DNA of 64,000 nt from Lentzea tibetensis. Its GTDB lineage: Bacteria; Actinomycetota; Actinomycetes; Mycobacteriales; Pseudonocardiaceae. The DNA lies in assembly GCF_007845675.1 (NCBI RefSeq), contig NZ_VOBR01000011.1, forward strand, positions 22,672 to 86,671. The letters are read 5' to 3'. The notes beneath the pieces are model-generated. The model saw only the letters and a program-made list of their open reading frames with translations. It was not told the DNA's origin and made no database searches. Below, piece after piece: positions 56,248 through 64,000 of this stretch. Within the stretch, counting starts at the first letter, position 1; each line of letters opens with the position of its first letter. A program made the translations under genes and the position numbers.

Positions 56248-57591
56248 TCAACCGAGTTCGAGAGATTGTGCGAACCTGAAGAAGTTCTCCGGGTCGTAGG
56301 CGGCCTTCACGGCGGTGAGACGATCGAGGTTCGTCGAGTAGTAGCTGGTCAGCGCGTTGTCGAGCGCCGGGTCGGGGAAGTTGGCGTAGCTGCGGCCCGT
56401 CCCGTGCGGGTGTGTCAATTGCCAGCTGCGCGCGAGCCAGTCCAGCGCCTCGTGGCCGCGCCGGGCGGCACCGACCGGGCCGACGAGCACCGTGTGCTTG
56501 ACCAGGTACGCGGCGTCGCGGTGCGCGAACGCCGTCGCGCCGGACGGAACGCGGCCGTACGCGCCGCCCCACGGCGTGAACGCCACCTCGCGCAGCTCGC
56601 CGTGGACGCGGCCCGCGGTGAAGTGCGCCAGGAGCGCGTCGATCGCGTCGTCCGGCAGCGGGTCGTCGAAGAACTCGGTCTTCGACGTGCACATGCCGGG
56701 CCGGTCCGTGGTGAGCGGGATGGCGATCGGGTCCAGCGAGACCGCCGAGTACGGCGTCGGGTGCAGCTGGGCGGCGCCTGCCCGGGAGACGCGGGCGGTC
56801 TCGACGAGGTCGGGCGGGATGTCGAGGAACCCGGTGTGCTCGTCGTCCTGGACCGCGCCGATGATCACGACCTGCTGCGGGTCGTCCGGGTGGTCGGGGC
56901 TGAGCAGGATCAGCTCGAGTGACACGTCGTCGGGCTGCGGCCAGCGTTGCCACCGGCGGATCAGCTCGGGTGCGTGGGCGATCGGCCAGGCGAGCCGGAC
57001 GTGCGTGCGCGCCGGTGATGAGACGGTGCGGAACACCGCCTTCGTGACGACGCCGAAGTTGCCGCCACCCGCGCCGCGCAACGCCCAGAACAGGTCGGGC
57101 TCGTGGTCGGCGTCCGCGGTGATGACCCGGCCGTCGGCGAGGACGATCTCGACGGACTCGAGGTGGTCGCAGGTCAGGCCGTGCTGCCTGCCGTGGCTGC
57201 CGAACCCGCCGCCGAGCGCCGCGCCGACCAGCCCGACGGACGGGCACGAGCCGGACGGCACGAGTCGCTCGTGCGGGGCCAGGTGCTGGGCCACCTGGCC
57301 GACGCGGACGCCGGCGCCGACCGTGACGCGCGTGCCGTCGAAGGTGATCTCGTCGGCGGGGGAGAGGTCGAGCACCAGGCCGCTGCTGCTGGAGTGGCAG
57401 GCGTTGCTGTGCCCGCCGCCTCGGATGGCGAACTCCCAGCCTTCGTGGCGCGCCAGTTCGAGTGCTTCCCTGACGTCGTCGGCGTTCTTGCAGCGCGCGA
57501 TGGCCTGGGGCAGCACCTCTTGTGGGCGTCCGATGAACTGGCTGCGGGACAGGGCGTACCGGTCGTCGTCGGGGAACACGAGGTCAGGCAT
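56248..57591 (-). CDS. FAD-linked oxidase of the berberine-bridge-enzyme type
   Basis: 447-aa VAO/BBE flavoprotein. FAD domain: AIRGGGHSNACHS with the His for 8-alpha-N-histidyl linkage, and GSCPSVGLVGAALGGGFG with a Cys at the second (6-S-cysteinyl) attachment site, so bicovalent FAD is likely. The C-terminal BBE motif is YYSTNLDRL...AYDPENFF. These oxidise alcohols, phenols or amines with O2. The ATG overlaps the ABC transporter stop by 8 bp, so it belongs to the lanthipeptide operon, and peptide tailoring is the natural hypothesis. No signal peptide. Confidence 0.92.
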   Translation of the reverse strand: MPDLVFPDDDRYALSRSQFIGRPQEVLPQAIARCKNADDVREALELARHEGWEFAIRGGGHSNACHSSSSGLVLDLSPADEITFDGTRVTVGAGVRVGQVAQHLAPHERLVPSGSCPSVGLVGAALGGGFGSHGRQHGLTCDHLESVEIVLADGRVITADADHEPDLFWALRGAGGGNFGVVTKAVFRTVSSPARTHVRLAWPIAHAPELIRRWQRWPQPDDVSLELILLSPDHPDDPQQVVIIGAVQDDEHTGFLDIPPDLVETARVSRAGAAQLHPTPYSAVSLDPIAIPLTTDRPGMCTSKTEFFDDPLPDDAIDALLAHFTAGRVHGELREVAFTPWGGAYGRVPSGATAFAHRDAAYLVKHTVLVGPVGAARRGHEALDWLARSWQLTHPHGTGRSYANFPDPALDNALTSYYSTNLDRLTAVKAAYDPENFFRFAQSLELG

Positions 57592-59443
57592 CGGCGTACA
57601 TCCGGGCCTGGAGGTCGTGCAGCTCCGCGTACCGGCCGCCGAGCGCGATGAGCTCGTCGTGGGTGCCCTGCTCAGCGAGCTCGCCCTCGTGCAGCAGGTA
57701 GATGCGGTCCGCGTGCCGGACGCTCGCGAGCCGGTGGGTGATCAGCACGACGGTGCGGTCCTCGGCGAGCGTGCGCAGCGACTCGTAGACCGCGGCCTCG
57801 GCCTTGGCGTCGAGCGGCGCGGTCGGCTCGTCCCAGATCAGCAGCGGCGCGTCCCGGTAGAGGCCGCGGGCGACGGCCAGCCGCTGCCACTGCCCGCCGG
57901 ACAGCTCGAGTCCACCGCGGAACTGCTTGGACAGCAGCGTTTCCCAGCTCTTCGGCAACCGGTCGACGACCTCGTCCGCACCCGACTGGACGGCGGCGGA
58001 GCTCAGCGCGAGGTCGCCGTGGTCGACCCGGTCGTGCCTGCCGACGCGGACGTTGGCGCGCGCGGTGTGCGGCCAGCGGATCGGGTCCTGCAGCACCATC
58101 ATCACGCGGTCGCGGATCGCGGCCGGGTCGTCGGTGCCACCCCAGCGGATGCTGCCGTGCGTCGGCCGGTAGAGCCCGGCGATCAGCTTGGCGAGCGTGG
58201 TCTTGCCGGAGCCGTTCTCGCCGACCAGCGCGATCGTCTGACCGGGTTCGACGGTGAGGGTGACGTCGCGCAGCGCCGGCTGCGCGCTCTCCGGGTACGT
58301 GAAGCCGACGTGCTGGAGCTGGACCCTCTTCGGATCAGCTGACGTCGTCGTGGAGGCTCGCGGTTCGCCTGCCGCGTCGAGGAACGCCAGGTAGTCGCCG
58401 ACGTACATGCCCTGTTCCACGAGCTGGTTCGAGGCGAGCACGAGCCGGTTGAGCGCGGTGGTCGTGGCGCGGATCGCGATGACCGCGGTGCCCGCGATGG
58501 CCAGCTCGACCCACCCGGCGTGCACGAGCAGGCCGAGGACGACGTAGGTGATCGCGAGCCCGCCGCCGGCCAGCGCGCGGCCGATGCCGCGCACCCGCGC
58601 CTGCGCGACGCCGCGCCGGATGTCCTCGTCCCGCAACGGGTCCGCGACGATCCGGTACTCGCGCAGCACGAACGGCTCCGCCTGGCAGGCCCGGATCTCG
58701 GCGGCCGGTTCGCGTTCCGTGGCCAGCTCGGCGACCATCTGCACGCGCCGGTCCAGCGTGACCGCGCGGGCCATGCTGGCGTACGCGAGGAGCGCCGAGC
58801 GTTGCACCGCCCAGCCGTCGGGGAGCACGGCCAGCAGCAGCACCGGCAGCAGGATCGGGTGCAGCACGGCCAGGCTGCTGGCGGCCGCGAGGATGCCGAG
58901 CACCGAGCCGATCAGCTCCACCAGGTTGTCGGTCGAGCGTTCCAGGTAGAAGAGGCCGCGGTCGCGGGCCCGGTGCATCTTGTCGTAGAAGCCCGCGTCG
59001 TCGAACGCCGACAGTTCGACTTCGAGGCTGGCGGTGTAGAGGCGTTCCTCGGCGAGCCTGCGGACGGCCGGGGTGATGCGGGCGTGGGCGTGCGCGACCC
59101 CGATGTCCATCGCGCCGCGGAGACCGTACGCCGCCGCCACCAGCAGCAAAGCGGGGAGTGCCGCCACCACGCGGTCCGCGGTGGGGCCGCCCGCGAGCAG
59201 TTCGGTGAGCACGCCCGTTGTCGCGAACAGCCCGAACGCCGCGCACAGGCCGGACGTCACCTGGAGCACGGCGACCGCCGCGGCGGAGCGGGGTGCGGCC
59301 TGCCAGATCATCTTCACGACCGGGCTGGTGACCTTGGGCAGCGTGCGGATCACCCGGCGCGGGACGTTCTTGCCCGCCGCCTCGTCGATCTGCCAGTACG
59401 GGACGTTGAGGGCGTCGTCGCGCGGGTCGGGATCTCCGGTCAC
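57584..59443 (-). CDS. ABC exporter (fused permease-ATPase), probable lanthipeptide transporter
   Basis: 619 aa from a GTG at 59443 with AAGGG upstream; the frame is open further but without homology. Five to six TM helices (about 60-310) precede an ATPase: Walker A GENGSGKT, signature ELSGGQWQRLAVARGL, Walker B LLIWDEPT, H-loop LITHRLASVR. There is no N-terminal C39 peptidase domain, so leader removal must occur by another protease. It lies between LanM and the flavin oxidase; export of the modified peptide is expected. Confidence 0.9.
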   Translation of the reverse strand: MTGDPDPRDDALNVPYWQIDEAAGKNVPRRVIRTLPKVTSPVVKMIWQAAPRSAAAVAVLQVTSGLCAAFGLFATTGVLTELLAGGPTADRVVAALPALLLVAAAYGLRGAMDIGVAHAHARITPAVRRLAEERLYTASLEVELSAFDDAGFYDKMHRARDRGLFYLERSTDNLVELIGSVLGILAAASSLAVLHPILLPVLLLAVLPDGWAVQRSALLAYASMARAVTLDRRVQMVAELATEREPAAEIRACQAEPFVLREYRIVADPLRDEDIRRGVAQARVRGIGRALAGGGLAITYVVLGLLVHAGWVELAIAGTAVIAIRATTTALNRLVLASNQLVEQGMYVGDYLAFLDAAGEPRASTTTSADPKRVQLQHVGFTYPESAQPALRDVTLTVEPGQTIALVGENGSGKTTLAKLIAGLYRPTHGSIRWGGTDDPAAIRDRVMMVLQDPIRWPHTARANVRVGRHDRVDHGDLALSSAAVQSGADEVVDRLPKSWETLLSKQFRGGLELSGGQWQRLAVARGLYRDAPLLIWDEPTAPLDAKAEAAVYESLRTLAEDRTVVLITHRLASVRHADRIYLLHEGELAEQGTHDELIALGGRYAELHDLQARMYADA

Positions 59444-59531
59444 CGGGTCGCCCTTCGGTCGGTGGGTGGTAGCGCGCCGTCGTGCGCACGGTGGGGGGCC
59501 ACGACGGCGCGCTACCGCGGAAGGCCGCCCA

Positions 59532-62500
59532 TCAAGGTCGGCCTGGCCCGGCGCTGTCGGGGACTGGCGCGCGCGAGCCGACGTTGTGGGCAACCGGGTC
59601 GTGGGCAACCGGATTGGGTGAGCTGGGCCTGTGGACAACTGCCTCCGCGGGCCCGGATTTGTCGGTGCTGCCTGGCAGACTTGAAATCAGGGGGACCCCC
59701 TTCGGGCGGGGACCCTTTTCGAGAGGTGCGCTGAGGTCGTTCAGAGGTGCGCCGAGGTTGCCAGGGCTGTGGCCAATCGGATTGGTGGCGTCAGACCTGT
59801 GGACAACTGCCTCCGCGGGCCCGGATTTGTCGGTGCCGCCTGGCAGACTTGAAGACAGGGGGACCCCCTTCGGGCGGGGACCCCGTTCAAGAGGTGCGCC
59901 GAGGTCGCCGAGCAGCAGCGCGGACGGCAGGTCGCACTCCGGGTGCATGCGCAGCAGCTGGTAGGCCACGCCCCCGGACCCGGACATCAGGCTCGGCGAG
60001 TACACCTCGCGCGCCAGCCCGGTGGTCGTGCCGTGCGTCTCGAGGCTCCCGATCAGCCGCGCGTCGAGCGAGGTGCGGTCGTGCCCAGCGGCGGCGAGCA
60101 GTTCCCACGTGCCCGCGTCGCCGTGGCACAGCGTGTGCGTCCACCCGAAGCCGTCGCGGGAAGCGGCAGCAGCAGCTCGCTCAAGCAGGGACGCGTACCC
60201 GCCCTCGGGCGAGCGGGCCTGCAGGTCTGCCGCCGCGAGACCGACGCCGACCGCGCCGTGACACCACGCGGCGACGAGCGAGCTGGGTTCGCGCGGGTCG
60301 CGCCAACCGGCGCGATCCGTGTCGTACCAGGTCTCCTCGTACGCGAACGCGGCCGAGACCAGCGGGGCGAAACGCGGGTCGCCGGTCGCGAGCGTCAGCC
60401 GGGCCAGCGCCCAGCCGATGCCGGTCGAGCCGTGCGCGAAGCCGCCGATGCCCGCTGGCCAGTTCGGCACGCCCCAGCACACCTGACCCTTCGCCGGGTA
60501 CAGCGCGGTGTCGGCGAGCTGCACGCCCACCTGCAGCGCGAGCGACGTCCACTCCGGCGAACCGGTGCGGGAGGCCAGCATCAGCAGCGGCACGATCGCG
60601 CCCGCTGTACCGACCACGAGGTCGGGGCCCTCGCTCGCGTCGATGGCCGCGGGCATCTGCTCGGCCAGGAACACCGCGTCGTCGACCGCCGGGTGACCGA
60701 GCCGGTCGAGCGTCAGCCAGCACCAGATCTGCGAGCCCAGGCCGATGTAGCCGCCGGTCGGGTCGGGACGGCGCTTGGTGTGCGTCGCCTGTTCCGCCCA
60801 CCACCGCTGGGTCAGCCGGGCCGTGCGCAGCGTGCCGTCCAGCACCTCGTCGACACCGGGCACCGGGTCGGCGCGACCGGCGAGCACCTCGCGCTGGTAG
60901 CCGGCCAGCAGCACGGCGACGCCGAGCGTTCCGCCGTACAGGTCGGGGGTCAGCGGGGTCGTCTGCCAGCCGGAGCGGTCGAGGATCGGGGCGAACCACG
61001 TCGCCGTGCCGTCGTCGCCCCGCACCGCCTCGGCGACCACCTCGCGCACGAGGTCCGCGGCCAAAGAACGGCGGCGACCGTCCAGATCGGACGTGTTCAG
61101 GTCCGGAGTGGACATCCGGTGCAGGTCGGGTTCCGCGCCCTGGTTGAGGTACGCGCTCACGAGTGCGGCGTGCGTGACGCGGCGTTCGAGGTCGAGGTCC
61201 GCGGTGCGCCAGCGTTCCAGCGACAGCGCGACCTGGTCCTGACGCGGCCCGCACACCGTGCCCGCGGGCGTGTGGAGCCAGCCCTCGGCCGGGGTCGTGG
61301 TGAACACGGGGATGTCGCCGGTCAGCAGCTCGGCCACCTCGGCGGCGTGCACGGCCGACTCGGCAGGGCCCCTGGTGTTCATGGAATGCCTGGCGAGCAA
61401 CGACTGCGCCTTCCGCACGGCCGCGTCCTGGTCGTGCAGCCCGGCCGGGTGCCACAGCATGCGCGCGAGCTCGGTGTAGGCCTCGGAGTCGCGCACGACG
61501 ACGCGCACCACGCAGTCCGCGAACCCGGCGAGCAGCGAGTCGAGGCCTTCGAAAGCGTTGATCTGCAAGGCCATCTCGTCGAACCCGGCGACGACCTGGC
61601 CCCAGTGCTTCGCGAGCTGAGGCTGCGGTGACGGCAGGTTCAGCGTCGGCCGGAGCTGTTGCGGGACAACGGCGATGTGCGCCTCGTCGGTGCCCGCGCC
61701 GACCAGCTCGGGCAGTCCGATGTCCGGTTGCTGGTCGGGCAGGCCGCCCATCGCGGACCCGTCGACGCCGCGCCAGCCGAGTCCCGCGCCGCGGCCCGGC
61801 AGCAGGCCGGTGCGCAGGACGGTGCCGTTGAGCTGCTCGGCGACGACGTCCGTCGCGTCACCGGCGCCCGTCGGCGGGTGCGGTGGCCGGGGCGTGAAGA
61901 CGCTTTCGCAGTCGACGACGACCGGGACGGGGCCGCAGGCGATGATGTTCTCCGCGTGCAGGTCCGTTCCCGAGACCAGGCGCATCACCGCGAGCCAGTG
62001 CCCGAGGTGGCGGTAGAACGCGGTCAGCTCCTCGTCGTTCGCGCAGTAGCGGTGCTCGACGTGCTCCGCCCAGCCGTAGGAGTCCATGACCAGCGCCCGC
62101 GGCACGCGGATCTTCGTGTCCAGCGCGGCGAGCAGCCGGGCGAGCTGAGCGTCGACCTGCATCGGCCGAGGCTTGTAGACGACGTCGCCGCCCGCGCAGC
62201 GCAGCATCGTGACGGTGTGGCCGCCGCGGTGGCTGTCACCCGCGCCGAACTCGACCGCGCGCAGCTCGCCGAGCGGGTTGCCGACGAACTCGGTCAGCGC
62301 GGTCCGGTCGGACGCGAACCGGCGGGCGAGCGTGAGCGCCGCCGCGCACCGGTTGTCCACCACGGTTTCCAGCCGCGCGACGAGCGTGGGGTAGTGCTGG
62401 GAAAGCCCTTCCCAGAAAGAAGGTGACGAGGCGATGCCGATGAACTCGGCCCAGCGCCCCGCCGGGTCCGGTGCCTTCAGCTGCCCGGTGATGCGGGCGG

Positions 62501-62702
62501 CGTTGAGCTCCAGCACGAGCACGCGGTTCACCTTGCGGCGCACCACGTCGTGCACGGCGTGCCGGGTGGCACCGACGAGCACCGCTGCTTCGGGGGCGAC
62601 GAGATCGGTGATCTCGGCCAGTTGGGCGGCCAGCCGGTCCAACGCGGGACCGATCAGCCATTCCAGTGTGCGGTCGAGCTCCCCGACCTCGTCGCTGATC
62701 AT
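59532..62702 (-). CDS. lanM: Class II lanthipeptide synthetase LanM with repeat-encoded C-terminal extension
   Basis: 1056-aa bifunctional dehydratase-cyclase. Start at ATG 62702, 11 bp after the LanA stop; no strong ribosome site, so coupled translation. Dehydratase part (about 90-590): GDVVYKPRPM, GTDLHAENII, VVDCESVF (phosphotransfer residues). LanC-like cyclase (about 610-935): zinc ligands C814 (WCHGAVG), C859 and H860 (LCHGDAG). After the natural LanM end (YQLLRMHPE, near 915) come about 115 Pro/Gly-rich residues containing two copies of GPRPKGVPL and TDKSGPAEAVVH, made by a duplicated 168-bp DNA unit. Such a tail is not part of the family and probably came from repeat insertion. Confidence 0.93.
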   Translation of the reverse strand: MISDEVGELDRTLEWLIGPALDRLAAQLAEITDLVAPEAAVLVGATRHAVHDVVRRKVNRVLVLELNAARITGQLKAPDPAGRWAEFIGIASSPSFWEGLSQHYPTLVARLETVVDNRCAAALTLARRFASDRTALTEFVGNPLGELRAVEFGAGDSHRGGHTVTMLRCAGGDVVYKPRPMQVDAQLARLLAALDTKIRVPRALVMDSYGWAEHVEHRYCANDEELTAFYRHLGHWLAVMRLVSGTDLHAENIIACGPVPVVVDCESVFTPRPPHPPTGAGDATDVVAEQLNGTVLRTGLLPGRGAGLGWRGVDGSAMGGLPDQQPDIGLPELVGAGTDEAHIAVVPQQLRPTLNLPSPQPQLAKHWGQVVAGFDEMALQINAFEGLDSLLAGFADCVVRVVVRDSEAYTELARMLWHPAGLHDQDAAVRKAQSLLARHSMNTRGPAESAVHAAEVAELLTGDIPVFTTTPAEGWLHTPAGTVCGPRQDQVALSLERWRTADLDLERRVTHAALVSAYLNQGAEPDLHRMSTPDLNTSDLDGRRRSLAADLVREVVAEAVRGDDGTATWFAPILDRSGWQTTPLTPDLYGGTLGVAVLLAGYQREVLAGRADPVPGVDEVLDGTLRTARLTQRWWAEQATHTKRRPDPTGGYIGLGSQIWCWLTLDRLGHPAVDDAVFLAEQMPAAIDASEGPDLVVGTAGAIVPLLMLASRTGSPEWTSLALQVGVQLADTALYPAKGQVCWGVPNWPAGIGGFAHGSTGIGWALARLTLATGDPRFAPLVSAAFAYEETWYDTDRAGWRDPREPSSLVAAWCHGAVGVGLAAADLQARSPEGGYASLLERAAAAASRDGFGWTHTLCHGDAGTWELLAAAGHDRTSLDARLIGSLETHGTTTGLAREVYSPSLMSGSGGVAYQLLRMHPECDLPSALLLGDLGAPLERGPRPKGVPLSSSLPGGTDKSGPAEAVVHRSDATNPIGHSPGNLGAPLNDLSAPLEKGPRPKGVPLISSLPGSTDKSGPAEAVVHRPSSPNPVAHDPVAHNVGSRAPVPDSAGPGRP
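59601..59907. repeat. Tandem 168-bp-period repeat inside the 3' end of lanM
   Basis: Copies at 59601-59739 and 59769-59907 share long identical stretches such as CTGTGGACAACTGCCTCCGC and GGGGGACCCCCTTCGGGCGG. Period 168 bp, a multiple of three, so the LanM frame stays open. A smaller duplication (AGAGGTGCGC) lies between them. It looks like a dispersed REP-type repeat rather than coding sequence. Confidence 0.85.
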
Positions 62703-62712
62703 CGCCGAGCCG

Positions 62713-62910
62713 TCAGCAGCAGTAGACGGGGCGGGACGCGGTGCACGCCGAACAACGGCTCCCCGGAGGGTTGCACGCCACGATGTCACCCTCGGCGAAC
62801 TCGCCGCTGGCGAACATCGGACCGGCCGGGTTCATCATGTCGCCGAAGTCCAGCCCGGACCTCCAGCCAGCCACGATCTCCTCGGCCTTGAGCAGTGTTG
62901 CAGTGGTCAT
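62713..62910 (-). CDS. lanA: Lanthipeptide precursor LanA (Cys-rich core)
   Basis: 65 aa. Start at ATG 62910 with AAGGGAG 8 nt upstream. The leader (about 1-43) is acidic/amphipathic: MTTATLLKAEEIVAGWRSG, then NPAGPMFASGEFAEGDI. The probable core, residues 44-65, has five Cys (46, 53, 56, 64, 65), three Ser (51, 54, 59) and Thr57, so up to four rings with one Cys left over. The end reads ASRPVYCC. No GG or GA cleavage motif is clear, so the leader-core junction is uncertain. Directly followed by lanM. Confidence 0.88.
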   Translation of the reverse strand: MTTATLLKAEEIVAGWRSGLDFGDMMNPAGPMFASGEFAEGDIVACNPPGSRCSACTASRPVYCC

Positions 62911-62977
62911 TGAAAAGCTCCCTTCCTCAATGAGAATCCGAACACTAAGAACGCCGCGCACACGCTGGTGCATACGA

Positions 62978-63718
62978 CTATCGACTGGTCTGACTGCGCC
63001 GAACCATCTCGTGCAACTCGGTCGTCGCGGCACACGGCCCGACACCCAGTTCTGTGTCCAGCACAAGGGAAAGCCGCCGGTAGGCGTCGAGGACCTCGGT
63101 GCGGCGGCCGTCCGCCCAGAGCGCCAGCAGCAGCTGGTGCCACAGCCGTTCGCGCAACGGGTACTCGACCACCAGCCCCTTCAGCTGCGGCACCAGGTCG
63201 TGGTGCTGCCCGAGGAGCAGCCGGACGTCGACCAGCTCCTCGATCGCGGACATCCGCATGTCCTCCAGCACCACGGCCTCGGCCTGCACGACGGCAGGCA
63301 CGGCGACGCCCTCCAGCACGTCACCACGCCACAGTTCGACCGCCGTGGACAGGCACCGCGCCGCCTCCGCGTCGGCTCCGGCGGCGCGGTGCCCACGCCC
63401 TTGTTCGACGAGGTGCTTGAACCGCAACGCGTCCACGTCCGCGGGGGACGCGACCAGCTCGTAGCCCTCGCTCGCCGTCCTGATGCTCGGGTTCGGCCCC
63501 AGCAGCCTGCGCAGCTCGGTGATGTGCGACCGCAGGTTCGCCGCCGCCGAAGCGGGCGGATGACCCGACCAGAGGCCGTCGATCAGCCAGTCCAGCGACA
63601 GCATCCGGTTGGGCCGCAACGCGAACACACCGAGCAGCACCCGCGCCATCCGGCGCGCCGGACGCAGCATCGCCTCGTCCGATCTGACCACCGGACGGCC
63701 CAGCACCAAGACCGCCAT
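62978..63718 (-). CDS. SARP-family pathway activator
   Basis: 246 aa from the ATG at 63718 (GGAGGGGG just upstream). N-terminal OmpR-like winged helix (LLGVFALRPNRMLSLDWLIDGLW; NLRSHITELRRLLG) followed by a bacterial transcriptional activation domain (YPLRERLWHQLLLALWADGR; AYRRLSLVLDTELGV). SARPs activate antibiotic clusters. Being 67 bp upstream of lanA on the same strand, it is likely to activate the lanthipeptide operon. Confidence 0.92.
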   Translation of the reverse strand: MAVLVLGRPVVRSDEAMLRPARRMARVLLGVFALRPNRMLSLDWLIDGLWSGHPPASAAANLRSHITELRRLLGPNPSIRTASEGYELVASPADVDALRFKHLVEQGRGHRAAGADAEAARCLSTAVELWRGDVLEGVAVPAVVQAEAVVLEDMRMSAIEELVDVRLLLGQHHDLVPQLKGLVVEYPLRERLWHQLLLALWADGRRTEVLDAYRRLSLVLDTELGVGPCAATTELHEMVRRSQTSR

Positions 63719-64000
63719 ATCCCCCTCCACCGGCGCCCAACCCCTAGCGCCGCACAGCACAGGTCTATCGGGTCGGCACCACACCGCCGCCACACTGACC
63801 GATGCCTCTGGAGGCAACCCTGACTCTGCAACGAGCCCTATTACTTCAGTGAAGACTGAACCAAGTCGCGAACGGTGGTCCCGAAAGCGGCACCTGACGT
63901 GTCAAGACGAGGCCAGGAACGAAAGGGCGTCCCGGCAGCGAGGTCAGGGGGGGTGGGGGGGGGGGGGGGAGTCGGGGGGCCGGAGGCGCCACGGGAAAGC
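63719..64000. other. Upstream region of SARP gene and poly-G window end
   Basis: 282 bp with no recognised gene. The part to about 63930 may hold the SARP promoter, though none is clear. From 63947 there are G tracts: 7 at 63947-63953 and 15 at 63955-63969, then GGGGGG near 63974. This may be low-quality or contig-end sequence. Confidence 0.6.

Noticed and set aside
59601-59907. CRISPR-like array
   Set aside because: Only two copies with 168-bp period, inside a coding frame; no short regular repeats and spacers and no cas genes. No CRISPR array was seen anywhere in the window.

Overview
The window is high-GC actinomycete DNA. The codon usage, an SsgA-like protein, an XRE/DUF397 pair, a SARP regulator, a DUF222/HNH protein and a DasR-type operator all fit. 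A filamentous member of the Pseudonocardiales is my inference, not something proved here. It reads as accessory chromosome rich in specialised metabolism. Both ends cut through context: the first gene is open to base 1, and the last 180 bases end in poly-G.

Left block (1-14.8 kb), lipid/polyketide. A 5'-truncated PUFA-synthase-like multienzyme (KS, KS-like/CLF, AT, two pairs of FabA-type hot-dog domains, PKS-type DH) converges on an FAD oxidoreductase across a 25-bp-stem hairpin. Divergent from the latter, a fatty acyl-AMP ligase overlaps by 4 bp a 1546-residue protein that fuses catalase-like, FAD-oxidoreductase, carrier, thioesterase and cytochrome P450 domains. Together these could activate, tether, oxidise and release a fatty acid.

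Middle block (14.8-28.7 kb), regulation and uptake. It holds an XRE/DUF397 pair, a Tat-type lipoprotein solute-binding protein behind a HAMP-PAS-GGDEF-EAL protein, a remnant of a secreted protein's P-domain, a GH18 chitinase with a dre-like operator, an enolase-superfamily enzyme, and a LacI regulator with tandem operators in front of a NMT1/THI5-type ABC transporter. A MarR regulator and a serine hydrolase follow.

NRPS block (29.0-40.4 kb). A-T-C, then C'(half)-A-T-C-A-T-C-T(short), then an MFS-like exporter. Specificity residues read by hand suggest Val, Ser and Thr. There is no thioesterase.

Right-middle block (40.3-53.6 kb). It contains an internally deleted SgcJ/EcaC-like gene, a secreted GH5 glycosidase, a frameshifted secreted zinc metallopeptidase, a TetR/SDR pair with two operators, a class-2-sized dihydroorotate dehydrogenase with a class-1-type Cys, two alpha/beta hydrolases, a 1.56-kb element with 167-bp inverted repeats around a DUF222/HNH gene, an ECF sigma/SDR pair, a YjbR-like protein and an alkyltransferase.

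Right block (53.6-64 kb). The most unusual locus is a compact unit: promoter, 25-codon leader ORF, paired hairpins ending in a U-tract terminator, an Asn-like tRNA gene with A34 (anticodon AUU) and encoded CCA, then an ATP-grasp gene whose Shine-Dalgarno abuts the tRNA 3' end. On the minus strand lies a class II lanthipeptide cluster: SARP, LanA, LanM with a repeat-encoded C-terminal extension, ABC exporter and a BBE-type flavin oxidase. An SsgA-like gene and a GT1 glycosyltransferase follow it.
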